Assembly (NCBI GenBank): GCA_016630955.3
Contig: CM049990.2
Location: 248,001 to 312,000 of the forward strand
Length of the DNA: 64,000 nt
DNA from: Didymella arachidicola
Lineage: Eukaryota; Ascomycota; Dothideomycetes; Pleosporales; Didymellaceae
Direction of reading: 5' to 3'
Below are positions 41,901 to 54,008 of the stretch, piece after piece (position 1 is the stretch's first letter; each line of letters starts with the position of its first letter). The position numbers were made by a program, and so were the translations under genes. Under the pieces are notes generated by a model, which saw only the letters and a program-made list of their open reading frames with translations, was not told where the DNA came from and made no database searches.

Positions 41901-44008
41901 GCTTCGTCATAGCCGTCCGCCAAAGAAGCCCAGAACTCATCTCCCGGTGCTGAGACGAGGGCGTTGGTGGGTTTTGATGTGACAAAAAAACCGCTGATCG
42001 TCCAGTCGTCCAGAGCATTCCACACGATGCTTGCGCGATTCACATCTTTGCCTACCAGCAGAGCTGCTAACGCATCATATGCCGCGGCCCGAAGCCCACT
42101 TTCGACCTTGTCGGTGCACAAGCCGAAACAAATTCCAAGATAATTGTACTCCTTGAGCTCTAGGATCCACTGACGCGCAGCGAAGCTATGCCTACACAGA
42201 TGGGCCAACAGGCGTAAATAGCTCTCCAGCATGGCCGCGCTCTCAGGCTCGACAATCTGGTCGGCTGGCGTCTGAGACTGTGCGAAGAGACCCATCTGTA
42301 TGGCTCCCTTCGGCTCGTGGATGTCTCGATCGAATTCCACAAGCTCGTTGAAGATGTGTGTGTAGCTCAGCGAGCTTGTGCGTCGGATCTTCCCTGTTGC
42401 AGAAACGCCCTCTTCGAGCAGGAACTTGTGCGCCGAATCTGCGTTTTCCTGATCGCTCGAAATTGCGCGCAACATCTCGCAAAACATGGCGATACGAGGG
42501 GTAGGCTGTCGCTTTGCAGCCCACTGTAAAAAGCCATACAAATTGCTCTCCTTGTCGTTCCAGAAGTCGCCGGCCGCATCTGGGAAGCCATCGAAGGCAT
42601 ATGCTACGATGACCATGAATCTTTCGAGATGTAGCGGGTAGTCCCCGCTTGATCCCTGAAACTGAAGCTGCAGCCTTCTCCGCTGGTCGTCCTCCTCTAC
42701 CTTCAGCTTGCGTAATGTGTCTGGCATGTGTGTGATAAATGAGTCGACGAACACTTGCAGCTGTTCCATGATCAGGACTTTGAAGAACTCCTCAGGCTGA
42801 GTAACCTCGGAGCTCAGTATTGCTGTATCTTGCAGCAGCGTCGAGAGCATGCTGGTCTTCTGCGGGTCGTACCATCTTGTCGGTCGCACGTCTTGGCTGA
42901 TGGAAAGCATGAAATGGAAGGCCCCGTCGTTGAGTGCTCTGATGAATTGCTCTGATCGTGTTTCAGCCTCAGCCTTCAGATCAACACCTTGTATGGCAGG
43001 GTCCTGATCATTAGGATCCACATATCTTCCGCTGTACTCTGCTAGCCACCAAGCCAGGGTCGCTGCATGGAGATTCCTTAGCGCCCAGCTGGAGCTATCC
43101 CGCTCTGCCATCAGACTGTCGTGAAGGGATCGCGCCTCTCTCAGCTGGACATTGCTCTCAGTGGCGGTCCAGCTGGTCAATCGAATGATCATTGGCACGT
43201 AGTGGACCGTGATGATGTCGTGACGCTCAAGAGTCTTCGCCCTTGCCAGCAGCGCCTTATAGTTATCGAGATTCACGTAGCCAGCCTTGATCATGTGTGT
43301 GCAGATGGCAGACAGGTTTTCGTGCTGTCTAGTTAAACTTTGGCGCTGGAAGTCCATGATCTCGACAAAGCCTGGCAACGGCACCTGTCCAACGATCTGA
43401 GTGCTTTGAATGCGCTCTATTATCTGCTGCAGCCATTTCTCCACGTTGGACATGCCAGTCAGACACTTGTTCCAGTATCCATACGCGTTGACCAGATTTG
43501 CTGCACCCTCCACGCCCAATATGATCTGTACGGCTCTCTGAAATGCCGGAAGAGCTTCAATGTTTGCATCTTCGCTGTCCCCGTTGTCTAATGCGGTTTT
43601 CATGAGGATGCGCAGGCACAGGAGAACGTATTCGCGGCGGCGGTGGAAGCGAATGACGGCGGTCTGTAGCTGGGTGCGATCTAGCTCAGCGGCTTCAGCA
43701 GCGGCGCCCATGAACAGCGCCGCGGCATCGACTTCGTCCAGATCCAGGGCATCGGCCAGCTCGAGGGTTTGCTGCTTGAAGTCGTCGTTGACCTCGTATT
43801 CATTGTCGTCGATGGTAATTTTCCCGCCAGACAGCAGCCGTCTGCTTGCATCATTCTTTGGTTTCTTGTCTAATAGCGTTTTGAAATCCTCCAAATGCGC
43901 TTCCAGATTCGACAGCAGGCGATCCAACACCGGCAGCTGCAGATCGATGTGCGCACAAAGATCGCGGTGCAGGCCCTGGAGGGCCGCGAGATTGTCTTCT
44001 TCAGCCAT
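38948..44008 (-). CDS. nup192: Nucleoporin Nup192/Nup205
   Basis: Large alpha-solenoid scaffold of the inner ring of the nuclear pore complex, partner of Nic96, Nup53 and Nup145N. About 1670 residues. The start at 44008 gives MAEEDNLAALQGLHRDL; the frame is open seven codons farther but from a GTG. Nearly all of the protein is one exon of regular helical pairs, with the family hallmarks in the N-terminal part (LLSGGKITIDDNEYEVNDDF, DEVDAAALFMGAA) and a Tower-like segment later. A probable terminal intron at 38999-39046 (GTAAGT, GTGCTAAC branch, CAG) is 48 nt and stop-free; its removal replaces an odd Val/Gly/Thr-rich insert by GFLEYEDSSILKKTRSNMFS. Divergent from tel1 with 378 bp between starts. 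Confidence 0.92.
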   Translation of the reverse strand: MAEEDNLAALQGLHRDLCAHIDLQLPVLDRLLSNLEAHLEDFKTLLDKKPKNDASRRLLSGGKITIDDNEYEVNDDFKQQTLELADALDLDEVDAAALFMGAAAEAAELDRTQLQTAVIRFHRRREYVLLCLRILMKTALDNGDSEDANIEALPAFQRAVQIILGVEGAANLVNAYGYWNKCLTGMSNVEKWLQQIIERIQSTQIVGQVPLPGFVEIMDFQRQSLTRQHENLSAICTHMIKAGYVNLDNYKALLARAKTLERHDIITVHYVPMIIRLTSWTATESNVQLREARSLHDSLMAERDSSSWALRNLHAATLAWWLAEYSGRYVDPNDQDPAIQGVDLKAEAETRSEQFIRALNDGAFHFMLSISQDVRPTRWYDPQKTSMLSTLLQDTAILSSEVTQPEEFFKVLIMEQLQVFVDSFITHMPDTLRKLKVEEDDQRRRLQLQFQGSSGDYPLHLERFMVIVAYAFDGFPDAAGDFWNDKESNLYGFLQWAAKRQPTPRIAMFCEMLRAISSDQENADSAHKFLLEEGVSATGKIRRTSSLSYTHIFNELVEFDRDIHEPKGAIQMGLFAQSQTPADQIVEPESAAMLESYLRLLAHLCRHSFAARQWILELKEYNYLGICFGLCTDKVESGLRAAAYDALAALLVGKDVNRASIVWNALDDWTISGFFVTSKPTNALVSAPGDEFWASLADGYDEAIAFVRLLHSLVEPYPDSEGLNDGLPFPETLGSSRRMPGIEGYIDFVMQQVFAERSQEVLDPLQRNVMRWTCLRFIVTCLSTFNENLVVFANKSSIPVDAVIDSSSLAAYVAMHPFTRVMEWLFNDRVLKALFASSHHDVSEVDASPSDSPLVQTLMLSIEVMDQVMKLQATYLDIVRPVLKQQPSLHGSPVSNLSLASFEDAILNNLQIVVDLGLYCGTGHEALTIASLQLLQKLASSRKLAVSPAGFGQRTGRSKIVGILERDNEAERIGRSLHGLMRFSAEELEAGEEASGYVVKLRVLEFLNSCLAAVSTRPTIAHILLGFSCGSTTVRIEPDSLWSNGQSLFHAILLLGVEYPDHDGERFLAWRSELKTRCWDVLQKLWRSPLTSAIVMEELRDNELLFVEAPRLMPINIDVRWENLSLADGLELLATGDYSEFFSGPPALALQNFLQRRAAFLDYESRELRLTIKEGMPTMKSRIQSVLLGQTIRPGEDTLPNPNIFDLFDFIEFVYPERSLPDQHRFFEGVNLASCQEEKDGNILYSLPLLQQVILLKMKFWRKDGLITDEVQEAELAQQAELLLAVFADWNRRTQLMRYHKDILQSWVQVLMVAVHSCDFEDGARASFILQTLQVILPKLEQSYNGDVYTALQLAGLAEALIQKVDFTSTAFDKTGDFSNDRLSQLFRASLSGIYSPISTPELREYCYQICFRYIHGTYEKATPNSPLGRHTMNAIKNAGSHLLEIICDDAYSGQGTCKVSALLLLNAFVAVATRQQSKYILETFVSLNFIGVLVDNIKHIPEELKSAVAPQVSSLLSYYEASLTLLLRISQSRLGAAYVLNAGLFPAVHDSQIFAVDPDIGLEFDDPSALKKYYELMLSMLRVINAAVIARGHQNDQTVFQAREFLKENRHSMVAVFKRSVNVGGGERLEAQQDLVDLVDCWTVLVEVTGFLEVSLFGVDVGTCANVTQYEDSSILKKTRSNMFS

Positions 44009-44386
44009 GAGAAAGTCGCGGAGAGACACTGCGCATTGTGCGCCGGCAGCAGAGACGAGAAATTGGGCAGTCGAAAGCGATCGAGGGCGTGTTTGGGCTG
44101 TGTTTTCCGTTCACGACTCAGCTCGAACTTTCGCGGGACGCGGTGGAGCTTGGACGCGACTTCCTCCTTGGCGGCGACAACCACGGCAAGCACCTCCGTC
44201 AGAACTCCGCAGCAACAACATCACCACCGGTGAAGTGCGAGTTCTCCAGACGTGTTTGGCCGTCGCGGAGCTAAGGCGAATCATGTTCTGCCACTGAAAA
44301 GCCATTTTGTGCGCTCCTTCCCTTCTGGCAATGCCCGCCTTCCACCGAATCGACCTCCAAACGGCGCGGTATGGTGAGCAGCCAAC

Positions 44387-47300
44387 ATGGATGCCACAAG
44401 TCTACAGGACGCGAAGCGTAAGTCGTCCACGGCTCTCGGTCGATTACACATACTCACTACGACAGTCAAAATCCAGAGCGAGAGCGCAAAAGATCGCAAG
44501 CAGGGCCTCGAAGAGCTCCTTCCAATTCTCAAACATCACCGCGGGAAGCCTGAATTGCAGGCGCTTGGGAACAAGGCATACCTAGCGCTCTGCGAGTCAC
44601 TGTTTCAGGCTCTAAGAGATGAACGCCCGAAGATCTTCATCAGCAAAGCCAAGGATGTATACAAAGCAGAGAATAGCAAGAACCTCACAAAGTACGCACT
44701 TGCTACGAAGCTCGTCATAGCCTCTGGAGTACGCAGAATCAAGAGCTCAACCGTAGAGATCATCATAAAGTCGATCATCGAGGTTCTGCCCAATAGAGAC
44801 CCACCGCGGCTGAAGGCGTTGCTCTTGGATCTTCCAAAGACACTACGCATGATACTGGATCACCAACCGCACGTTGAGCGCCTTTCACTGGGTTGCTGGA
44901 CAGCTGCAGTGGATTTCTGTATCGACTCTTTGGTCGGCTCAACAATGGGGGCCGAAGATGACACGCCCAACAGCTTGAGTACTAATGTTTCCAGTCGGGG
45001 TCGTACTCCTTTCGAGTCAACCGACGCATCGATGGCAAGAGGCAGTCCCCGAGAACCTGTCGCACGGACAAAGTCGGTGACTGATGAATTCTCCCACTCC
45101 ACTGACGACTTCATTCACTGTCTGCTCTCGCTTGTCAAAGCAAGCAATGCACCTGTTCTTGGTAAAGCTGAGGCAATCGTGACCGCGCTTCTGTACTTTC
45201 TGAAGCGGAGGAGTGGGCGTGGCAGTGTCGCTGTGGCCGCCATGGCTGGCGTAAATGCCGTCTTGGCCCGGACAGCTTTGCAGATGCTTGACCTGTCAAA
45301 GCGCATCCTCAAAGAACTCTTACCTCTGATGAATGTCATGTGGACCGAGCAACAGCTCCGTGACGAGGTATTGATCGCATTGACTTACATGGAAGCTCAC
45401 ATCTCAAGCCTTGTGGCTAATGTCGACGATACAACGACGTGTGTTGACCTTGAAGTGCTACTGGAGACGATGTATGCAGATTACCGGACAAGGAAAGAGA
45501 CCACAATGCACCAATTTCTCGAAGAAGACCATATATGCTTCCGTTATATTGGCGAAGCTGTGGCAAACACTCATCCATTCAAAACTCCGGCGTTCTCTTT
45601 GGGCACTGAACATGTAAAGTCTGAAAGCTTGTGGACTAGCGTGCACGCTATTGCACGCTTTTCGTCCATGCTCGACAAGAGGAAATGTAACGTGCAGAAC
45701 CGCGAACTTGATGGCGAGAGTCTCTCCAAACGCGCGCGGCTCGATCTTCTGTTCGATGAACATACACGACACATTTCCGAACCGCGCTCGAACGCCAAAC
45801 GTGCTGCGCTCCAGATCATTGCATTTTCGGTTCAGCAAGGGCCTGTCGCCGAGGACAAGCTCCAGGTACTGATGGATAAGCTTCTTGCCTGTACGTCCGA
45901 GGAGAGCGCGACGCATTCCATCTGGGCGATGATCGCCTTAGCTGCGTAAGTGACATGTCCGCCTCATGGTAGACCCGCTGATTCATGCAGGACCGCGTTT
46001 CAAACTAACGCGAAGCATCACGCCCTTCTCCCTTCTTGGATCTCTGTATGGCAAGCCGCAGCTCGAGCCGTTAGCTCACCATCACTATGTCGACCTGCAT
46101 GTCATCTGATGGACGTCCTACTGAGGCTCGAACTCGTACCATTTACCGCTGTTTCTCATACCATTCAGTCCATGCTCGCCTCTGTTGAAATGAGTGGCCC
46201 GTGTTCAGTCACAGACTCGAGCTCGTCTCTGCTGACAGCAATCTTGCGTGAGCGTATGAGGGAGAATCCGACTCACTTTGATCATACCGCTGAGAGAATC
46301 ATAAGTTGGTTGATGACTAAATGGACGCCCAGTTCGTGCCTCTTTTCCCGCGCCATGTTACTGGCTAACACTATCAGGTCTTTGGTCTGAGCGGATGTAC
46401 GCTGCGATGAACGCACACCATTGCAACGCTCGCGACGTCTTACAAGTTCTGTACGCTTGCTTGGATATTCAGCATAGTCTTCCAGAACCAACGTCTTTCG
46501 TGGTGCTCGGGCCCATCTCGCAAGCCAGATCGTGGATCACGCGGTATCGTACACTCGCCAAATATTTGCTTTTGCTCGAAGATGACTTGCCTTACCTCGC
46601 ACGGATGCCGAAACAGGCACACGTGTCCCACTTACCTATCGCTGAGCATCAGCCAACCAACATGGAAGCCAGACTCGTCGAGTATTGCCTCTTGGAAGTC
46701 GACAGAGCTACAGAACGATGGCAGGAAGTTTCACAATCTAGCATACAGAACATCACTGCAGACATGATGCGTATCGTTACTGACCTTTGCATCGTGGCTC
46801 CTGCCGTGGCCAGCTTTAGCCAAACTCAAGATCGCCGGGCCACCACGCTCGAGGCCTCAACGGATAAGCTAGCGCATATTCTTGTGAGCACACTGTCGAA
46901 GCCCCATACCGAGCAATACAAAATTGACGCCGTCCTCGAAACCTGCACCAGAAGTCTACCTGACGTGAGATCGTGCGATGAGCTCAGCTCTGCTGTCTTC
47001 AGACATACTGGCGTTTCCATCATATCACGGCATTTATCCAGGGCTTTGGGCGATCGCGTTGAGATCAAACAGTCCTTCTACGCAGACGATGAGGACTTTA
47101 TGGACATCGACAATGGAGATGAATCCCAAGTGACTACTAATTCGACAAGCAGCGAGGATGAAGTACCACGGCATGCTCTCCAGGCCGAAACAGAGATCGC
47201 TGCACTACGCGCTTCGACAACTTCGTATTTGCACTTTGTCACTTCTCTTTCAGACATGACCGATGTCAGCAAGGGTAGGATACCCTCCGATTTCGCAAAG

Positions 47301-50300
47301 TATCTCATCTCTTTGAGCGAGGACGAACTGTTGCGCTCTCGTCAATTTGTACGGTCGCTGCTGCACAGCAGTCTCAGGTTCTCAACTGCCGACTGCCTCG
47401 ACATCCTTGAGCGATTCAGCGAGGCGCTCATAGCTCCTCGTGCGCGTGAATACAATACTTCTGAGGTCGCGAATGGCATGCTAGTAGACTTTCTCATCGG
47501 CACAGCACCAGTGTGGGGCCTCAGAGAAGGGGGCTCCCAGGCCAAGATTCTTTTCGAGAATGCGGAAGACATGTACGGCTACTACGTCAGAGGACTGGAG
47601 GAGAATGGCGTTAGACGGTCAACGCATCTGCGAGAGATAATCGCAGACTATTTACATGGCTTACTCAAACACCATCCAGATCTTGGACAGAACAGCGAAC
47701 TGCCATCTGTTCGAACCAGCCTCTTCGAACTTCTCTCTACTAGCGATATTACTGTAAAGTATCATATCGCTGAGCGTTTGCCCTCGATGTTCGAGGACTT
47801 TGTGCTTACGGAGCATGACAAGATCCTTCAAGACGTTGACAGTAGCCTACCCGGTGAAGCTGACGGTTTGGAAGGAATTGCACTTCGGCTGCTAGTTTTG
47901 TCAAAATTAGCTTCTAGATGGCACACGTTATTGCGCTCCAGCATATACCGTATCTTCGCAACAGCTGGATCAGTCATGCAAGCTGCTCGACACGCTCAAC
48001 GGTGCATAGCCGATGTGGCGAATTCGAGAAGCATGTCCAGCCCACAACAACTTTTCCAGCTCTTTGCTCCTCAGATCCTATACACCTGGCTGGACCGAGG
48101 TCATGCAATAGCGTCTATACCATTCCTGACGTTCGGCTATGATCATCTGGTCGACCTCATTCGTGACGTCGAAGCGGAAGCAGTGGGCCAAGCGATCATG
48201 TTCGGCAGGAAGAATGAACTTGAGCACTTGGCAGAATCTCTAGGGTCATCCATGAAAGATCTTCTGTGCAAAAATATCAGCAAAGCAGCAGCATATACAA
48301 TCTCCTGGGATATTTGCAGAGGGTCCAACCGGAACAAGACGACACCAGCCTACGCTAACCTACTCAAAGACCTCGTTGGTAGCGACAAGTACTTTGATCT
48401 CGTCCAGAAGCATTTTGCACAAATACTCGCTTGCATCTTGCAAACTATCGATCTGGAAGATCGCATTGGGAGGTCCCTGGAGAAGAAGCCTGCCTTCACG
48501 CCAGCCGCCAAAACCTTGTCCGAGATGATCAACATTAGTCATTCCACACAAGACCTGAGCACCGGGATCGAGCCGTCATTCAGTGCTTTCTACCTACCGG
48601 ACCAGCTCGAGAGACTTTGCCGACGAACGGGCGATGACCCTGTTTGTTTCTGGAACCCTAGCACGTTCACATACGTCATGCGCGCTTTGCTAGATCGTCT
48701 TCATCCTGCTCTGGGCTCCCTATACGCCAGATCTGTGATTCGCAAGATCAGAATTGTTATAGCGCTCGCTGGTCCTATTGCCTACGAAGGGTACCCGCTG
48801 CAAATGGCGCTACAGTCTCTACGTCCGTTCTTGACGGACGTGCAATGCGCTGCAGACACAGTGGGCATTATGCAATACCTTTTCGAGCACGGTTCTCACT
48901 ACTTGAAGCAGCAGCTGAGCTTCGTGACCGGCATTGGACTTTCGATCCTGATATCTATTCGTGTCTTTCTAACGACTGACCAAGAGAGCACTACCCAGCA
49001 GTCACAACATCGCGCAACCATGAATACGGCAAACAACTTTCATACCTGGCTCACCAATTACTTGAAGGGTCACGCCGATACCATAGCTTTGAGCGAAAGA
49101 TCGGCACCGGTCAAGGCTTTCAGGTCCATTGTCACTGCTGCATCGCAAGTACGTGTAGAAGGCAACAGTATCCAAGGCAGCGAGGAGAGCATGCTCCTCA
49201 TAGAGATTTTGAACGATGTACGATCCGGACGCAAACTTCTTAACAAAACCTCTCGCGAGGTTGCATTGAACCTGCTTTGTCAGAACTTCCAATTGGCTGC
49301 GACAGCGCGAGATGACGTCTTGGGCACGGACCAGGCTGCTTCTGCCTTCGCTGGACTGGTATGGGAGTCCTGTCGCAGACAGAATGTGGGGAAAGGCTAC
49401 CTCCTATGGGCCGCACGAGTCCTCGGACGAGCGTTCAGCGCTCGGGGCGAAATCGAACAGATCATGCCCGGATCTCGCCGCCTCATACCCTCCGGCCAAT
49501 CCTCTAAAGACCCACTCGGCAAGGCTTCCAGAGAGACGATCATGAGAGAAGTTGTGGAATTGTTTTACAGCGATGAACGACACGAAGTCAGCTTGGCCGA
49601 GAACGCAGTGCGCTCCATCATCGCTCGACTACCGAAGGGAGACCGGCAGTACGAGACCGAGATCTACAACACTATCCCAGATGCCATAGGCAAGGCCCTT
49701 CTGCTCAAAGTGGCAGACCCGTCGATTTCAGCACTCATCGCGTCTAGCAGCGATCCCGGAGTTGCAGCTGCTCCAACGACAGACAAGACTGTAGCAATCT
49801 GGGTCCGAGATTTCGCAGTCTCACTTTGTGCAGTAGCATCTGCAGACTCCATTCTGGGCGCTTTGCCTGCTCTCCTTCATGGCATCGAAGGAATGGCAGA
49901 ACGCCTCTTCCCCTATATTCTTCATCTCGTGTTGATGACCGAGTTCGAAGAAGAGCGCAGTGTGCGAGAGGCTGTTTCAGTAGCTGCCGCTCACTGGTTT
50001 CGCGACTGCGGCGCTAGCCAAGCACCCTATGTGCTCATACTTATCCGAGCGATCCTCTACCTCCGTAGCCAGCCGGTGCCCAAGGAGACCACACGAGTGG
50101 ATCGTGATAAATGGTTGGAAATCGATTATCTTGAAGCTTCGCGGGCTGCAACTGCTTGCGCCATGTACAGAAGCGCTCTGTTGTTTGCGGAGACATATTC
50201 ATGTCAGCCCGTAGTGAAGAGTGTATCCCGCAGAACATCAATCCTGGCTCCAGCTCCGAAGCTACCCACAGATTTGCAGCTTGCGATCTATAGGAATCTA

Positions 50301-53300
50301 GATGAGCCAGATTCTTTCTACGGCGTCGACAGAGGCGCTAGTCTATCAGCTGTCCTGGGCCGACTGGATTACGAGGGTGATGGAGTGAAGAGTCTTATTC
50401 TCCGTGGTGCTCGACTCGACAGCCAGATGCGCCGACAAAATGAGCTCGATCTCTCCGATACACGTGGCACAGTCAAGTCTCTCATCATGCTGAACATGAA
50501 TACTGTCACCCATTCATTGCTATCCAATGATCGATTCTGCGATAAAGGAGACGATGCAGTAGAGAGTACGCTCCATACCGCCCGCAAGCTGGGCCGGTGG
50601 GACATCAAAGCACCTGATTCCAACCATACCGAATCTGCGACATTGTTCAAAGCATTCCAAGGTCTCCATATGGCTAAGACACCCGAACAGGCACTCGAGA
50701 ACTTCAATGAGCAGCTGCTTGCGACAATGAACTTCCTTACCGGTAGAGACAGCTCTGCTGTACCAACCAAAACTCGACTCCGAACTTTGGCGGCTCTGAC
50801 GGAAGCTGACGAAGTGTTGAGAGCTGATAATCCTGATTATTTGTTAGATGTATGGGATCGCATGAAAGCTCGCGAGGGATGGATGCGAGCCGGCGAGTGA
50901 GCACAGATCGATCACTGACAGATGTATCCTTCAACTAACTGCCAATGCAGATTCGCAGACGCGCGCCAATTGCTGTCCTGCCGCGAAACGCTGTTCAACG
51001 TCCTCAGCACAAATACCGCTTTGATCGACTCTCTGCACATGCGCATCGCGTCCATTCGCAATATGGAGGTAGAAGCTCTTGTTTCATCCTCTTCAATCAG
51101 TAGACGACATGGCGCCATAGAGGAGTCGTTGGCTAGCGTGACTTATTTGTCTGACATTGTACCGAAATGCAAGAGCGCTGGGCTTGACATTGAAGCCACG
51201 GCCCAGCACGAGGTAGCAAATGTTCTATGGGAGCAGGGCGAGACTGATACTTCCATACGCATCCGACAAGATCTGATCGCCCACGCCAATTTCGAATCTC
51301 GGAGCGCAGAATTGAGTTTGCCGGTGTTGCTAGCCAGAGTTGTAAGTGTGACCATCATCGACGACATGAAAGATCCTAATACAAGCAGGGTCACCATCTT
51401 GCAGAGGCTCGCCTCGCGAAACCAGATGCGATCATGCAAGACTATCTTGAACCCGCAATCCGAGAGCTCAAGGGTCAGGAATCAGGAGCCGGGCCAGGAC
51501 AGGTTTTCCACGAATTTGCTTTGTTCTGTGACAAGCAACTGCAAAGCCCCGAGGCCGCTGAGGATTTAAATCGCATCAAGACCGTCATGGAACGGAAGCT
51601 GCAAGAGTACCATGAATTCATCAAGCTTGCAAAGACAGACAAAAGCAAGAGCATGCGAGAGACATACCAGCGCAGTGCGCGACGCGCAAAGACGTGGTAC
51701 GAGCTCGACAACACGGAGTACGAACGTATGCGACAAGGCCGTGAGCAATTTCTTCGACAATGTCTAGAGAACTATCTTCTTTCTTTGGCCGCCAGCGACG
51801 AGTACAACAACGATGTGCTTCGTGTCTTCGCCCTCTGGATTGAGTATGCTGACACGGATCTTGCGAACGAGGCGGTTAAACAGTACCTGGACAAAGTCCC
51901 TAGTGGCAAATTTGCTCTCCTGATGAACCAGCTCTCGTCCCGACTACAAGCCGAGAACACGCCGTTCCAAGATCTTCTCATGAAGTTGGTGTTACGCATC
52001 TGCATCCAACATCCTTATCATGGCATGCACCAGATCTTCGCCATTCAGATGAAGGTTGGACCAATCACCAGAGAGGATGTTGCGCGCTCTAAAGACGAGT
52101 CTGCAAAGTCACGACAGAAAGCCGCTGCGGACATCGCGGACATGTTGAGAGTGGACAAGCGTGCGAAGTCATACTGGAGCTCAATCTACCAGTCCGACGA
52201 AATATACCACAATTTAGCCATGTTCAAGGGCGAAAAGGAGAGCACGCAACAAGGCCGTGAGCTACCGCTCGACCGTTACAAAGAATCGAAAGAGCTGGCA
52301 AGCGTTGTGCCAAAGCTGCACGTTCCGCCAGCTACCCTACAGGTCGAGGTCCGCCAAAACATGGACTACACCGACCTGCCTCGCATCGTCAGGTTCAGAT
52401 CTACAATGAGCATCGCGAATGGTCTCAGCGCACCCAAGATTATAACAGCGGTTGGCGGAGATGGCAGGTACTACAAGCAGCTGGTGAGTACATTCGATGG
52501 TACACTAGGCAATCTGCTAATACATCCAGTTCAAATCTGGCAATGATGATCTCCGTCAGGACGCAATCATGGAGCAGGTCTTTGACCAAGTATCCCGATT
52601 GTTGAAGAATCACACAGCCACACGCATTCGCAACATTGGTATTCGAACCTACAAGGTACTCCCATTGTCTACTCGTTCTGGTCTGATGGAGTTCGTGCCG
52701 AACACGCTCCCTTTGCACTCCTGGGTCATGCCCGCACATGAGAGGTATTACCCAAATGACTACAAGTCAGACAGATGCCGGAAAGAGATAGGCGCATGCC
52801 AATCAGACTCTCTTACTACCCGCGTGAAAGTCTGGAAGAAGGTCACAGAAAACTTCCATCCCGTTATGCGGTACTTCCTACTTGAGCGCTTTGAAGATCC
52901 AGATGAGTGGTTTGAGCGCCGCCTAGCATATACGCGCTCAACAGCCGCCATCTCCATCCTCGGTCACGTCCTGGGTCTCGGTGACCGGCACTGCCACAAC
53001 ATCCTACTCGACGAAAAATCCGGTGAAGTAGTCCACATCGACCTTGGCGTCTCTTTCGAAGCCGGCCGCGTCCTGCCTATCCCCGAAGTCGTACCCTTCC
53101 GCCTAACCCGCGACCTTGTCGATGCCATGGGCTACACTAAAACAGAGGGTGTCTTCCGCCGCTCCTGCGAATTCACAATGGACACACTCCGTGAGGAGCG
53201 CGAGTCAATCATGACCCTCTTAAACGTACTGCGATACGATCCCCTCGTCAATTGGAGCGTCACCCCCACCAAGGCAAAGCGCATGCAGGAAGGCGACGCC

Positions 53301-53567
53301 ACGAACGCCGTGCGCGGACAGAGCGTTGTACCGGGCGGTACTCCGGCACCACCTGGAAGCACTGTTGAACAGGAGATCGTACATGAGAGTCTCAAGAAGA
53401 AGGAGCGTGAAGAGCAGGCGGGTGAGGCGGGAAGGGCGCTGAGTGTAGTCGAGAAAAAACTCAGCAAAACACTGAGTACGAAGGCGACGGTCAATGAGCT
53501 CATCCAGCAGGCGACGGACGAGAACAATTTGGCGGTGCTCTACATGGGATGGGCCAGCTATGCATAG
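44387..53567 (+). CDS. tel1: Tel1/ATM checkpoint kinase (PIKK family)
   Basis: Serine/threonine kinase of the PI3-kinase-like family that senses double-strand breaks with MRN and maintains telomeres. About 2980 residues, in the ATM/Tel1 range. Introns: 45946-45990, 46332-46377 (unusual GTTCGT donor with GGCTAAC branch), 50897-50950, 51342-51388, 52484-52529; a further stop-free 48-nt candidate at 44418-44465 (GTAAGT...CAG) would remove 16 residues close to the N-terminus. The TAN motif region (ESAKDRKQGLEELLPIL) at the N-terminus separates it from ATR/Mec1. HEAT repeats, FAT region (about 1870-2400), kinase domain with LFKSGNDDLRQDAIMEQV, catalytic GLGDRHCHNILL near residue 2785 and VHIDLGVSFE, and a FATC tail ending LYMGWASYA. 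All catalytic residues are present. Confidence 0.95.
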
Positions 53568-54008
53568 AGAGTGTGGGAGAATAGAGTGTTCTCATTGGAA
53601 CCGGCAGAGCGTTTTGTAACTGGAACTCTATGCATGGCAGAGCGTGGCAGAGCATCGTGGTGTGTATTTGAATGTTGAAATAAAACACCATCGGCATCAG
53701 CCAATTTGGAAATGGTCTCTCCAAAGCTTGACATCGCAATGGGTTGCCCAGGTCGGGACAGAGCTCAGGCCTCCCAGATCTGTAGTGGACACAGGTCTGC
53801 GTCTCAAATCCCCTCACACGCTTACCCTGGACATGATTCTGCCTAATTCACGGCCTGCCATGAATGTTCCAGTCAGGCTGCCGCGTGTGGCTCGTGCGAG
53901 CCAATCTTGAAGAGGCCAGTGCTTATACACACATACTCATATATGAAATAGAGCACGACGACTAAGCCAAAGTTCACCTCACCGTCTGCCTCTCCAACCA
54001 TCCGCGTC
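53568..54008. other. Intergenic region, tel1 3' flank and LysM gene promoter
   Basis: No gene seen. An AT-rich stretch with TATATGAAATA lies about 65-75 nt before the LysM start. Confidence 0.45.
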
